Assembly: GCA_004352715.1 (NCBI GenBank)
Contig: SCFE01000102.1
Location: 140,224-204,223, forward strand
DNA: 64,000 bases
Reading direction: 5' to 3'
Source: Hofstenia miamia
Lineage: Eukaryota > Xenacoelomorpha > Acoela
Shown here: positions 36,284 to 47,870 of the stretch, piece by piece
Position numbering within the stretch: the first letter of the stretch is position 1
Layout: each line of letters starts with the position of its first letter
Translations under genes and position numbers: made by a program
The notes under the pieces: model-generated
Database searches by the model: none
What the model saw: only the letters and a program-made list of their open reading frames with translations
What the model was told of the DNA's origin: nothing

Positions 36284-39200
36284 GTTCCGTGCAAGGAAGG
36301 TGTCACGCTGTCTGTTGAAATGGGCCATAGCTATTGTCCTGATCTACACGTTACAGTATTTCTATCAAGCAGGTAAGACCATTCCAAGCATCGTGACAAA
36401 TGATCTCACATACGCTGCGCAGTACTCCATTGTGTCACCGACAGCCAATCTCACCGAAAACACTTCCATGGCCGAGTCTCTCGAGATGAACGAGCACCGA
36501 CTGCTTTTCAATCGGCCTCCTAATTCGCCGAACATGTTCGATTCCACTAATAAATTTATCATTCAAAATTTTCAATTGTGTGAAAGAATATTTCAACCTT
36601 ATATCAAAAACAAAGGTTTGCTGATACTTCATTATTTAATAAACTCTAAATCAGACTTGTCAACCATTCAAGGCGAGCCGAGCTGAGCTAAGTTTAAAAA
36701 TCTCAGCTCGTTGACAAGTCTTCGCTAAGTATACAGTATAGATCATAGTTTGTCCAACTCCGTTTCTGTATAGTATTGTTTATCCCAAAATAGATTATTT
36801 CTTTGGAAACTCACCACCTTCTAATCGCGAATTCAAATCGGAATATTGACTCCCCATGCCACGGTTTAAAAACCATTAAAACATTTCTCCGTAATATTTA
36901 CTATAATAATATAAAAATTAAATTTTCTTTTACTTTTATCGAAAGGTAATTCAGTAATGCTGAAATTGAAACTAAACCGAGCTTAAAATTTCAAAATCGT
37001 ATACGAGTGTCTTATACTTATACATCTGAGGTCAGGTCTACTCAAATGTTTAACAAGGGGACTCTAAATTTTGAGAACTATACTTTATATTATATTTTAA
37101 CCAAATTTAATTTCTCGATAAAAATATTATAGCATAGCTTTAACAAGGGGCCTGGGCCTTAAATCGAATTTAGCAATGTGGGCTTCTCCTCAACTACGCG
37201 CCTGTCTGAGGTTCATATAATTCAGACAAATTGCCAACTACATTGTTTACCAATATTGGCAATATTATTTAAGAATGTAAGATTACATGATAGATGAGGC
37301 AGGCAATGTTTCGTAGTATGGCTTTGAATGATCCCTTTCCCTGATTTCATCAATGATGTATAGAAGCTGCTTGTTAATCATTCATAAGACTCGAACTCTT
37401 TGTTTTGCTTTCGCGGTACTTCCATTTTTGATATTGACTTAATAAATTTCTAATTATTCCAACCTGTCTCAGCTGGATGGTTTTTATTAAATTAAAAGAA
37501 CGTTCTTTCGGAAATGAATTTTTTTTTTGATTAATTAGACGAATTAGTCTGTGATTTTTATTATAAATTTAGCTACATTCTTTGGGCGATTTTATAACAT
37601 CTTTGATGCCCATTTCACGCACACAAGGAAAACCATAAGAGGCCAGGTGCTAGAAAATCTATTTCAAACGATTTATTCATTCTATGTATAAATCTATGAA
37701 TCTTGTATGGATGACTTCAATCTTGAAAGTTTTCCCTTATTGTTTTAAAGTACTAGGAAACTGCTATGCACGAGGATTTCAATGGGCTGTATTAGATATT
37801 TAATAAATGAATAAAATTTAAACAAACCATTTGTTGTGTTTTTAATATTTTAGGAACGAAATAAGTAATAAATGCGATCATCATACATTGGTAAAATGAT
37901 TTTTATTGACAATTTTAGCATATGACACAACTTAATTAACCATTTAATATTATAAGCACATTCAAAGCGTGGTAACACCTAATGCAAAAGAGTGTATAGA
38001 ATCACAACAAAATCGAGTCCATTATTGTGGGTGTATAGATATTTTTAGCATTTTGATATATTTTTTTTCATAAATTATAATATATTCAGATTTAAAATCT
38101 CACCCGAACAGAGCTATGAAAATAAATTTTTGTAGTGCTTACAAGTTGTTGGGTTGTTCAAGCATATTCTAAAAATGTCTTTCGTAGATTTCATTTTAAT
38201 GATAAACGTTTCCAAATATTTTTTTCATAGAGCTATTCACCCGTAATCATTTTACTTTTTTGGTAAATTAATTTTAATGCCGAGGCCTCAACCCATATGG
38301 TTACCATATATTAGATGTAGTAAGGCCATTGTTAAGTATGCAAAAATTAATATAATATGGTTAATCGAGATCGAGTTCGATATCGAGCTCAGACCATCGA
38401 TGTTTGTGAGGTTGAGCTCTGTGTTTAATTGCACAGTAATATATATATATATAATTTAACTGCTTGACAATAATCTGTTTTATTAGTATGTATAAATCAA
38501 TCAGGTCAGTCGCTGCTCAAATATGAGCACCTGACACGTGTAATTCATTAAAAATTGAAACTAATTTCCATAATGGATGTGCTAGTCTACTGACAATTTC
38601 CCAACGTATGCATAATTTTTAACAGTTCGTTTTAATTACGCTATTAAAGTAGGAAATTTCTAACTAAGGAAGCATGCATCCAGTGTAGGAAGGAAAAGAT
38701 GAGATTCCTACTTTTAATATACAAAAGATGCTTGCAACAAGATGAACTTGGGCTTGTTTGGGTTTCCGCAGAAATATTGCAAGAAATTGTCCTAAGTATA
38801 TGTCAAACTTTAAAAAGGACATGAATTCCTAACAGTGCAGTGAATGGTATGGAATTTATAAACAATATGTTGAAAAATAGAATTCAATTTTAAGCTTTTG
38901 CTTTAGTATTCTGCACTCTTTTAAGACTCAATTGGGATTTTTCAATTTCCGCATGTAGATTTTATTGTACATTTTCTAACATAAAGCATGGGACACTCAA
39001 AAATTGATTTCTTAATTATAATTTAATACTATAAAGCTTACATTTAATGATTGAAAAAGAACTTGGATTAGACGATCATAGCATGATTGTATACATCTAA
39101 CAACTAAAATTGGTAATAATACTAATTCAAATTCTTTATCCACTACATGTTGAGTGCCACAAAGTAGTACTCTGGGTTCAACACTTAAATTTATTAATGG

Positions 39201-41365
39201 CATTTTTCAGTATGTCGATCGATACTTGTTTACTTACAAATAATGAATCACTAACCATACGTCTCAAGAGTGGCAAAGAGAACTTGACAAAATTGTCAAC
39301 ATATTTCAAGAATAACCATCTAAAATTCAATCTAGAAAGAACACAGTGCATCATCAAATAAAGGCAATAACTCCAGTTAAATACCTTAGCATTGTACAAG
39401 ATAAAAATCTAAATTTTAATAATGGAATATCAATATGAACGAAAAAAATCGCACATGATATCTATTTCTAACATCTATCTAACATTATCTTTCAACCAAG
39501 CATTATGATCCATGTTCTCAATACACAGTCATGCCAATCATATAAAAAATAATGTAGGTATTTTTTGTTCCATGTTTTTAACCTACAATATACTATTCTA
39601 TTAATGCTATTTTATTTTAAAAATTGCAAAAAATCTGTGAATTTTTTAGAACAATATTATCTTAATAAGATTAAAACCTAGAATAGCTCTTCAATGAGGC
39701 TTTACAACTATGGAGCATCTTCTCAATGAACACTAAAAGAACAAACACTAAGATGACTTCTCAAAGTTCGAATTCCCCAGCACTATTCAAATGACTAGAT
39801 GCAGCTAATGTCCAGATTTGTAGTGTCACCTTGCTTTACTACTACTTGGTTTTTTGTTTTTTTATATCTTTTTTTGTTACATTATAACAATAGTTTATGA
39901 GATAATAGTATATTGAGGGTTATATTCATGATGCGTATTTAGAGATCAGAGTTTTGCTTATGGTCACTTCTATGCCACAGAATTTTGCCAGACGTTCGCT
40001 TATTCGTTCAAACTGGGGTAGTACTGTATTAGTAAATGGTGTTAGGTTTGCCACTGCCTTTTTTCTTGGACGCTTCTCTGGAAATGACAATGCTTGGAAG
40101 GGGCAGTTAGAACTTCTTCGTAAAGAAGATGAAAAATATCAAGACTTAGTTGTAGGCGATTTTGTAGAAGCATATTTTAACCTCACTTACAAAACCATTC
40201 TAGGAGTTACATGGTCACATTTCTTTTGCCCGCAGGTAATTATTTCAAAATACGTTAATACTTTTTAATTTTTAAACTTCTTGTTTCTATTAATCATTCA
40301 GTTACCTGTGATTTTATAGCTCATCCATATCTAGATACCTGCGATTTTTGGAATTCATGAAAAGAATATACATCTAAATGTATATTTTTATTCATTAAAT
40401 ATTACAGCCTTTTCATAATGTATTTAGGCAGGATTCACAGTCAAAATTGACGATGATGTAATGATGCGGCGTGAACGTTTCATAACATATCTTAAAAAAT
40501 GGTCACCTACTGGTTTGTACGCAGGAAACTGTATCAAAACTGGAAAGCCTCATCGAAGCAAGAAAAGCAAATGGTACATTACTACTGCTGAGTACAAACC
40601 ACAAAAATTTCCTCCGTTCTGTTACGGTCCCTCCTACATTATGTCTCGCGACGTGGTTTCTAATCAGTTTTTTGCAACTCTTGTTGTGCCTTTTTTTAAA
40701 TTAGAAGATGTTTATATGGGAATATGTCTCACTAAACACAATAGTATGCATTTTATACTTATACATTAATTATGTTTTTTAAAGTTTCAAAAATCTTGAT
40801 ACAATTTGATTCTAAATGAGATAGTTACAGCCTCTATTTTCATCGTTAAATATTCTCATCTATAATATCATTTTCATAAATTTCCTATGTGAGTCAATAT
40901 TTGCTGAGATTTTTACAGAAATGCAACTAGAACGCTAACAGTTTTAAAAGGTAGGCATGTAACATGCATTTATTCATGTTATTGCTTCATAATTTTCCTG
41001 ATGCGAAATGAAATTACTAATTTTTGCATGCGATTAACTTTACTAAAGATCTTAAAAACGGAAGTTAATTGAAGTAATTGAAATTTAACTGAATCTACAA
41101 GTAATAACTCAATTCAGTGCTCAATTCCTATTGTTGATGAATAGTTATAATAAAATTTTATTTAGCAAACGTATTTCACGTTAGTAATATTTCAAATACA
41201 GCGGGTCCATATAACTACTGCAATTACAGACATCTGTTTATAATGCATCGAGTCCTGCCACAACACCAGAAGATGTATGAGCGAGATCTCATTAATCAGG
41301 AGCGGAGTGGAAGGGTGTGCCCTGTAAAAAAGCCTCCAGTGCGAAAGCCAACGGTTAAGCACTGA
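36284..41365 (+). CDS. Beta-1,3-galactosyltransferase-like GT31 glycosyltransferase gene, 5' partial, four exons
   Basis: GT31 enzymes act in the Golgi and transfer galactose or N-acetylglucosamine from a UDP-sugar in beta-1,3 linkage to glycan acceptors. I see four exons: 36284-36615, 39943-40235, 40428-40743 and 41202-41365 (TGA at 41363-41365). All introns are GT-AG and phases match; exon 1 ends with G and exon 2 starts AG, together coding Glu. The joined frame is about 367 residues. Residues 1-12 are basic (FRARKVSRC), 13-28 form a single hydrophobic anchor, as in type II Golgi enzymes, and the stem has NLT and NTS sequons. The GT31 motifs follow in order: LLMVTSMPQNFARRSLIRSN, FNLTYKT, the metal/UDP-binding DDD (216-218), FPPFCYGPSYIMS, and EDVYMG (301-306). 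The last exon has YNYCNYRHLFIMHR and a basic tail. No in-frame ATG precedes the anchor, so the start lies in an upstream exon I did not find. The exact donor and acceptor cannot be told from family motifs alone. Confidence 0.85.
36371..36376 (+). promoter_or_regulatory. Possible alternative 5' splice site within exon 1
   Basis: Right after the membrane anchor the sequence reads AGCAG|GTAAGA, a closer match to the metazoan donor consensus than the donor used at 36616 (AAAG|GTTTGC). If used, it would end the exon after the anchor and skip most of the stem. The open frame continuing to 36615, with glycosylation sequons and a sensible join to exon 2, argues that the longer exon is the coding form. 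Confidence 0.3.
36652..36722 (+). mobile_element. 71-bp hAT MITE in intron 1
   Basis: The left end is CAGACTTGTCAAC and the right end is GTTGACAAGTCTT, imperfect inverted repeats. Inside, GGCGAGCCGAGCTGAGC is mirrored by CTCAGCTCG. Flanking octamers ctctaaat (36644-36651) and cgctaagt (36723-36730) match at 6 of 8 positions, consistent with an old hAT target-site duplication. It inserted only 36 bp past the end of exon 1. Longer relatives lie at 1025-1348 and possibly 38345-38425. Confidence 0.65.
38345..38425. repeat. Degraded GAGCTCGA repeat in intron 1
   Basis: Reads AATCGAGATCGAGTTCGATATCGAGCTC and later GAGGTTGAGCTC, similar in kind to the CGAGCCGAGCTC family at 1025-1348 and 36652. Ends not defined. 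Confidence 0.3.
38745..39010 (+). repeat. Relic of the GGGCTTGGGC dispersed repeat in intron 1
   Basis: Starts with GAACTTGGGCTTGTTTGGG. Its core includes GGAATTTATAAACAATATGTTGAAAA-type sequence also found at 49045-49075, and it shares the words ATTCTGCACTCTTTTAAGACTC and GATTTTTCAATTTC with the related copies. No GC-rich right end is preserved. Confidence 0.4.
39110..39560 (+). pseudogene. Non-LTR reverse transcriptase fragment inside intron 1
   Basis: Across frameshifts the plus strand shows VPQSSTLGSTL, in place of the GVPQGSILGPLLF motif, at about 39155-39190. It then shows a degraded YADD region (DTCLLTNNES) and LSTYFKNNHLKFNLERTQC, which corresponds to the W-F-x-x-N-x-L-x-L-N-x-x-K-T motif. 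Finally ITPVKYLSIVQDKNLNF corresponds to K-Y-L-G-I-x-x-D. It is a dead 5'-truncated LINE copy. It runs in the same orientation as the host gene and does not overlap its exons. Confidence 0.65.
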
Positions 41366-42199
41366 CACTTCTCTACCCAACACAGATTGGATTGAAGTTG
41401 CTTGGTGGCAAGCGGTTAATGCCTTTGCTGTTTTGGTATATTCTCTTGGTGCTATTTTTGAGTGTCCATCAACGTTTTATAAATGAGGAACTCAATTGCA
41501 GAATGCGAATTTATTTTTTGTAATTTTGATTGAGAATTTGTTTATATTATCCTTTTAAAATTATGTCCATTTAAAATTTGTAACTATGTTTGCATTTAGT
41601 TTTGATGTGTAAAATATAATGTATTCAAAGTCAAGAATGTAAACAAAGTTCAATATAAAATCCATTTCTTCATTTGCCAATACCATTATATTGATAAGAA
41701 CAAATCTCAACGTTAAACGTTTTCGATTATAAAAAGTCATCGTTAGAACAAAACCACGGCAACATAAATTTACAATGAATTATATTATCTACTGGTGAAT
41801 TATTAAATTGGTCACACATACATCAAGAAAATTATGTGTGTTCAAAAATCTCAAAAGTGGCATATAAATATAGAAAATATGATATGAATTCATTTTTAAA
41901 TGATGACTCGATGTTCATCGCAAAAGTAGCCCAAGTGGTGAGCCCATTGTCATTACATCAATTTGCTTAAATATTTTCGAGTTATATAAAAGAGATGCCT
42001 TCAAACATGCTAAGCCAAGTATATCTTATTTTCCAGAGAAATATACAGTATGTTAATCTTTTAGGAATATTGACAAGGATTGATTGATTGTTGTTTCTAC
42101 TGGCATGTCGCTGCAAAGTGATTTAACATCAAAACGTACGAAATATTTAGCACACTTATTTTTTGTTCATATATTGCTTTTTAATTTATTAATAAATTA
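41366..42199. other. 3' UTR and downstream DNA of the galactosyltransferase gene
   Basis: No further open frame. An obvious canonical AATAAA was not seen close to the stop, so the polyadenylation site is not assigned. Confidence 0.4.
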
Positions 42200-44020
42200 A
42201 TGCGTTTAATTATCATTAACCTCGGCAAATACTTTGGACCTTCGGTGCCACCTATACTTGCAAAATCTAACTACAAACTCGTTCAAAATTCTTTTTCATT
42301 CCGATTTGTGACTCGAGGCGAAGTTCTTCAAGCAATAAATAAGCTAAAAGTTTATAAATCAAGTGGGCCACCTGAAATACCGGTATGGTGTATTAAAGAT
42401 TGTGCAAAATTCATTAGTAGTCCTTTATGCCATATCAATCACTGTATAAAACTAAATATCTTTCCTCCATTTTAAAATTAGCTAATGTTAATCCTATATA
42501 TAAAAGTGATAACCCGCTAAAATGTTGCAATTAACGGCCTATTTCAATCATCTCGCCTTTTGCAAAAATCTTCGAAAAACGAATGTTTGACCAAATAAAC
42601 ACGTATCTCCATAACAAATCAATTCTATCGAATACTTAATTCGGCTTTCGCAAAGCTCACTCCACCCCTGATCTTTTCTCGATAACAATTTTGTCACAAT
42701 TGCTTATATCGATTTGTCCAAAGCATTTGATTCCATTGATCACTATATTCTTCTTAATAAGTTGGAATGCATTGGTTTTGACTCTAATAGTATACATTTA
42801 ATAAGGTGCTACTTAAGTGATCGTTTTCAAAGAGTGAAGGTAAATGGCATATTTTCTAACTGGAATAAAACTTACAAAGGTGTTCCACAGATACTATTTT
42901 GGGACCTCTATTTTTCTCACTGTATGTAATTGATTTTAATATCAATTTAAGCAATGATTGTGGAATAGTGTAGTAAGCTGACGACACATCTATATACACA
43001 CATGATAATCAAATAGAAACATCAATTGGTAAATAAGAAATCAATATTTCTCAACTGCTAAAATTTTTTAATATGCACATTTGACTGTAAAAATCCCTTT
43101 AAACAGAATTCTGTATTATTTCTCCTTTCACAAAGGTAATCAATGACACATTTTGAATTTTTCAACGTCAAAAATTACTTAAGTCGAATTGTTCAAATAT
43201 CTTGGATTAACAATCGATAAGAAATTGCACTTTTCAACTCAGATACGCATAGTATTACGTAAAATGGCAATGGGAAATAAAACTATTTCACATGAGAGCA
43301 ACTTTGTAAATTCCAAAAAATAAAGCACATTTTACAAAATTATCATTACAAAAATAGAATATTTAAGAATCACCAAATATAAAATTGTTTTTAAAAGAAC
43401 TAAAAACAATACATATAAAATTAACATTACAATGATTATTTTTTTGGGTGATCGATACTGAAAAACTTTTACAATGGTTGAGTTTGTTTTCCAGATGCCA
43501 CAGATTAGACATGAATTGCTTGAACCCTAACCACCATATCTTGATAAAAGAAGTCTAGCATTTCCCCGCTGTAAAAAATGAAATCAATTTGGTTAACTTT
43601 TTAGTATTAAGTCATTATAGATACTGTAAATGTTTATTTAATGACCCACACCACTAATTAATAAATAAAATCAATTCACAAATTTAGTGGCCAGCAAACA
43701 CTCAATGATAATTACTGCACTATGAGCGTCAAAAGTTCATATTCTAATCATGACGATGCTTCATGTTTCATAAGATACTTTTCATTAATAAAATTTTGAG
43801 AAATTTCATATCAGCGTTCATCGTACATTAAACTACAATTCCAGTTATATGTACATTCAATTTATAATTCGAGGACTTCGAAATTCAGAAAAGTGAAGTT
43901 TAAAAAACATTATCTTAAAAATTCATTTTTAAACTCAACAATGGAACTATGGAATAGCTTACCAATTGAATCATAAACGGAAAATTATTGTGACGATTGT
44001 AAGAAATCTTAGATTGGTGA
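42200..44020 (+). pseudogene. 5'-truncated CR1/Jockey-type LINE reverse transcriptase, degraded
   Basis: The piece spans most of an RT domain with several stops and frameshifts. In order: EVLQAINKLKVYKSSGPPEI (finger motif) at about 42318; RPISIISPFAKIFEKRMFDQ at 42538; FGFRKAHSTPD at 42642; AYIDLSKAFDSIDHYILLNK at 42700; a degraded GVPQ at 42885; and ADDTSIYTHDNQIE at 42980 for the YADD catalytic box. KYLGLTIDKKLHFSTQIR follows at 43198, and STMELWNSLPIES, the C-terminal W-N-x-L-P motif, at about 43940. No endonuclease precedes it on this strand. It cannot encode a functional enzyme. Confidence 0.8.
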
Positions 44021-44159
44021 TAAACGTCGTCATTTAATAACAAGAGCAAAAGCGCATACTAAGGGGCACCTAAGCACATATATGAATAGAATTTTGTTAA
44101 GCTCTACAGAGTGGAATATGTCTTGTATAACATCTAGCGAGGAATGCGAATGGAAGTAG

Positions 44160-45260
44160 TTGGAGTCATATAATATGTAAGTTGTAATGAAAGACCTTTT
44201 TGTAAAGGTGAACAGAATTGAACGATATGTAGGTCTGAAGCAAGATGCGTTTTTTTACGTTTTTTGGGAACGAAATTATGAATGACGTTAAGTAGACCAT
44301 TATACTATACGAGGGATAGCTCGGATCAAGAATATCATTCTCAAAAGAAAATAATGAAATGATAAGCGCCAAAGAACGGTCAATAGAATTGACCTAAGAA
44401 ACAGAGAAGTAACAGCGATTAAACAACATATGATAGTTTACAGTAAAGCATTTTTCAAAGTGATCCAAGATCTTAACGGAAGTCTTGAATGCAATTATTA
44501 CATGATCAGAAAACGATTCAGTGATCAATAATCGTAAGGTTCACTTTTTTTGAAAATACAAGGTAATTGTCAAAGTCATGAGAAGGGGAGGAAGATTCCT
44601 AAATATACTTGGACACCATATCATGGAAATGAAGTTTCTTTGAACAGAAGTAATTAAAGAAGTACAAATTAGACTCTAGGACGTTTATGACTTCTTTGAA
44701 TGAAGGTCGACAATTACTGGTGCTAGCAGGAATACTTAAGCAAAGTAAAAAGATAGCATAAGCATAAGTCAATGATAACGCCACAAGAAAATTATCACAA
44801 TGGATGAGAAAAGAGAGTCCTTGTAATATGAGGCACCAACCATGCCAATGAGATGAAGATCGATCGGATCTTGCTGCTGAATTAAAATTTGTGTTAGGAA
44901 GAATAGAAACGCAAAGACATTCATCGAACCAAGTTTCAGTTAATACTTTAGCACAAAAGTTTCAATATACTTTTACAATTTATGTAAAGGATATTGTTTC
45001 TAGTCATTTAGACACTGAGTTGATAAAATTGACAGCTTAATCGATTGATAGATTATCATTAATAATTTGACCAATAAAATATAGCTTTAAATTACAAATT
45101 TTAGATTGGATTTGTCAATGCCATTTTGACAAACTGAAATTTTAGCAACTTCTAGAAATAAATCTCTGTGGATAAAATATGACGTAACCTTAAGCTTGGA
45201 TGTGGAGGCAAAAATTTTTCAACCGTCCCAGTAACTGGTAAGTTTGACTACGAGTGGGCG
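44160..45260 (-). pseudogene. LINE APE-type endonuclease domain relic
   Basis: On the minus strand, reading down from about 45000, frames show LTETWFDECLCVSIL, the E-T-W endonuclease motif. LCLSIPASTSNCRPSFKEV follows in the position of the Y-x-P-P-x-S motif, and SDHVIIAFKTSVKILDH is the terminal S-D-H active-site motif. The order ETW, Y-P-P-like and SDH is that of the apurinic-like endonuclease of LINEs. The open piece ALIISLFSFENDILDPSY at 44372-44166 continues the linker. No matching RT follows on this strand below 44160, so the copy is truncated or was interrupted. Confidence 0.6.
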
Positions 45261-45589
45261 AAGAAAAGCATTATCTCGATTTAAGTTACCACGACGAAAA
45301 ATGTCTCCAAACTGACAAAAACCCCGAAATTATTGTTAAGGAAGTCTTTTCATTTCTTTTGATCTGCTTCGAGGGTTCTTAAGTGGGTAGAAGATTGTAA
45401 CTAAGGAATACCGCAGATAACGAACGATATACATTGATCATTTACTGATTTTAGTACATCATTAAAAGTATTAGATTGAGATTTCCCAGTCATAAGGCTA
45501 TTCTGATAAACATCGATTTGAGAAGATAATGCAACAATTATATATATATATATATATCGGACGTATACATTGAGAATATGCAGAATACC

Positions 45590-46061
45590 TTGGATGATTA
45601 TCAATTTGCATATAAATCTAAGAGAGGTACAATAGATGCATTACTATATATATATGAATTATATATATAAATCACTAAACTCTAGACAAACATCTTTAGT
45701 AAGAGTTACCTTTTTTGACTATAGCAGTGCCTTCAATACTATATTGCAGAATAAGCTGGCTAACAGAATAGAGAAAACTAGTGAATGGTTAGCTGAATGG
45801 ATAAGATCATATATGGAGAGTTGGACTCAACAAATACGCTACAACAAAACCGAATACACTGAGAAAATTAGAATTGTTGTAGGAATACCTCAGGGAGGTC
45901 CCCTTTCTGGTACACTTTTTACTGATGAAACAAACATGTTATCAAATGAGAACTTGCGAATAGATCGTAAGAAGTGCGACATCTCTAAGTATTCTGATGA
46001 CATGAGGATTATCGCGAATATTCAAAGCAATACAGCATTAAGTGATTTTCAATTGTATCAG
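45590..46061 (+). pseudogene. Non-LTR reverse transcriptase fragment running into a 1,000-N gap
   Basis: The plus strand reads YQFAYKSKRGTIDAL at about 45600 and then, after a frame change, FFDYSSAFNTILQNKLANR (motif A, D-x-x-S-A-F). GIPQGGPLSGTLF (motif B) and KYSDDMRIIA follow, the last with SDD in place of ADD at the catalytic box. The frame is open from 45636 to the gap. The gap at 46062-47061 is exactly 1,000 N, a placeholder length, so the rest of the element cannot be followed. Confidence 0.75.
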
Positions 46062-47061
46062 NNNNNNNNNNNNNNNNNNNNNNNNNNNNNNNNNNNNNNN
46101 NNNNNNNNNNNNNNNNNNNNNNNNNNNNNNNNNNNNNNNNNNNNNNNNNNNNNNNNNNNNNNNNNNNNNNNNNNNNNNNNNNNNNNNNNNNNNNNNNNNN
46201 NNNNNNNNNNNNNNNNNNNNNNNNNNNNNNNNNNNNNNNNNNNNNNNNNNNNNNNNNNNNNNNNNNNNNNNNNNNNNNNNNNNNNNNNNNNNNNNNNNNN
46301 NNNNNNNNNNNNNNNNNNNNNNNNNNNNNNNNNNNNNNNNNNNNNNNNNNNNNNNNNNNNNNNNNNNNNNNNNNNNNNNNNNNNNNNNNNNNNNNNNNNN
46401 NNNNNNNNNNNNNNNNNNNNNNNNNNNNNNNNNNNNNNNNNNNNNNNNNNNNNNNNNNNNNNNNNNNNNNNNNNNNNNNNNNNNNNNNNNNNNNNNNNNN
46501 NNNNNNNNNNNNNNNNNNNNNNNNNNNNNNNNNNNNNNNNNNNNNNNNNNNNNNNNNNNNNNNNNNNNNNNNNNNNNNNNNNNNNNNNNNNNNNNNNNNN
46601 NNNNNNNNNNNNNNNNNNNNNNNNNNNNNNNNNNNNNNNNNNNNNNNNNNNNNNNNNNNNNNNNNNNNNNNNNNNNNNNNNNNNNNNNNNNNNNNNNNNN
46701 NNNNNNNNNNNNNNNNNNNNNNNNNNNNNNNNNNNNNNNNNNNNNNNNNNNNNNNNNNNNNNNNNNNNNNNNNNNNNNNNNNNNNNNNNNNNNNNNNNNN
46801 NNNNNNNNNNNNNNNNNNNNNNNNNNNNNNNNNNNNNNNNNNNNNNNNNNNNNNNNNNNNNNNNNNNNNNNNNNNNNNNNNNNNNNNNNNNNNNNNNNNN
46901 NNNNNNNNNNNNNNNNNNNNNNNNNNNNNNNNNNNNNNNNNNNNNNNNNNNNNNNNNNNNNNNNNNNNNNNNNNNNNNNNNNNNNNNNNNNNNNNNNNNN
47001 NNNNNNNNNNNNNNNNNNNNNNNNNNNNNNNNNNNNNNNNNNNNNNNNNNNNNNNNNNNNN
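46062..47061. other. Assembly gap of exactly 1,000 N
   Basis: Uniform N run of a round length, separating two RT fragments of opposite orientation. Any open frame reported across it is meaningless. Confidence 0.98.
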
Positions 47062-47149
47062 CTTCAGCAAGAGCTGATAATTGGTCGACAATGTCGAATT
47101 CTCCAAAAGAGAAAGTAACTCTTTCCTGCCTGTGTTGTTGAAGGCTTTG

Positions 47150-47870
47150 CATATTCTTACATTACATAATCCTTGTAATGATCTCAGGGATTTCCGATTT
47201 GATTTCTTAGGGAGGGCACTCTTTCAGAATTTCATGACATAACCTATTTTAGGAAAAATAAGTTGACAATATATTTTCCTAAGATTGATAGAGCCTGCAC
47301 CAAAAGTCCTACGGCTTATCAGCGAGATGGCTTTTACGTATTTCTGAATAGATTCGAGTTTGTTCTTTATATGTCAACTGAATTTAAGTTTGGAGTCTAA
47401 TGTCAATCCTAGAATTGTAACGTCAGACGAGGTTATTAATTATTGCCACTTTTAATACAACTGATAGCATCTTTTCGTCTTGTAAAATAACAGAATTGAG
47501 TTTTATCCATATTCAAAGTTAGACCTTGGTTACTGACCCACTCATGAAGACTTTCAGCTGCATCATCAGCTATAGTTCGTTATTCAGTTATGGGGTCATG
47601 CCTATCTTCTGTGAACATCGTAGTTAGGTCGTCAGCATATCCAATGAACGTTACCTTTTTCATTAAGTATAGAAAGAGCCTCATCTACTAAAATATTCCA
47701 GAGCAGTGGGCTAAGGATACCTCCTTGTCGAGTTCCACAATTCAAAGCTTCAACATGTTTAAGGAGTTTATCGGAAACTTCTCTGATATAAAAAATTACG
47801 TCTTTCTTTTTAGCATCAGATAAAAAGGTTGACCTCTGCTATATTCGTCGTTACACTATTCACAGAAACA
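47150..47870 (-). pseudogene. Non-LTR reverse transcriptase relic (R1/I-like)
   Basis: On the minus strand, from about 47760 downward: GTRQGGILSPLLWNILVDEA (motif B), then after one frame change TFIGYADDLTTMF (the catalytic YADD box, about 47640). EWVSNQGLTLNMDKTQFCYF follows with TRRKDA (thumb). The combination L-S-P-L-L-W-N and G-L-x-L-N-x-x-K-T-Q-x-x-x-F-T-R-R is typical of R1/LOA/I-type LINEs and differs from the CR1-like copies nearby. Stops and frameshifts kill the frame. Confidence 0.75.

Noticed and set aside
46009-47152. Long open frames (up to 501 codons) across 45636-47152
   Set aside because: About 330 of the codons are N. Only the left part (to 46061) carries RT motifs; the rest is the 1,000-N gap.
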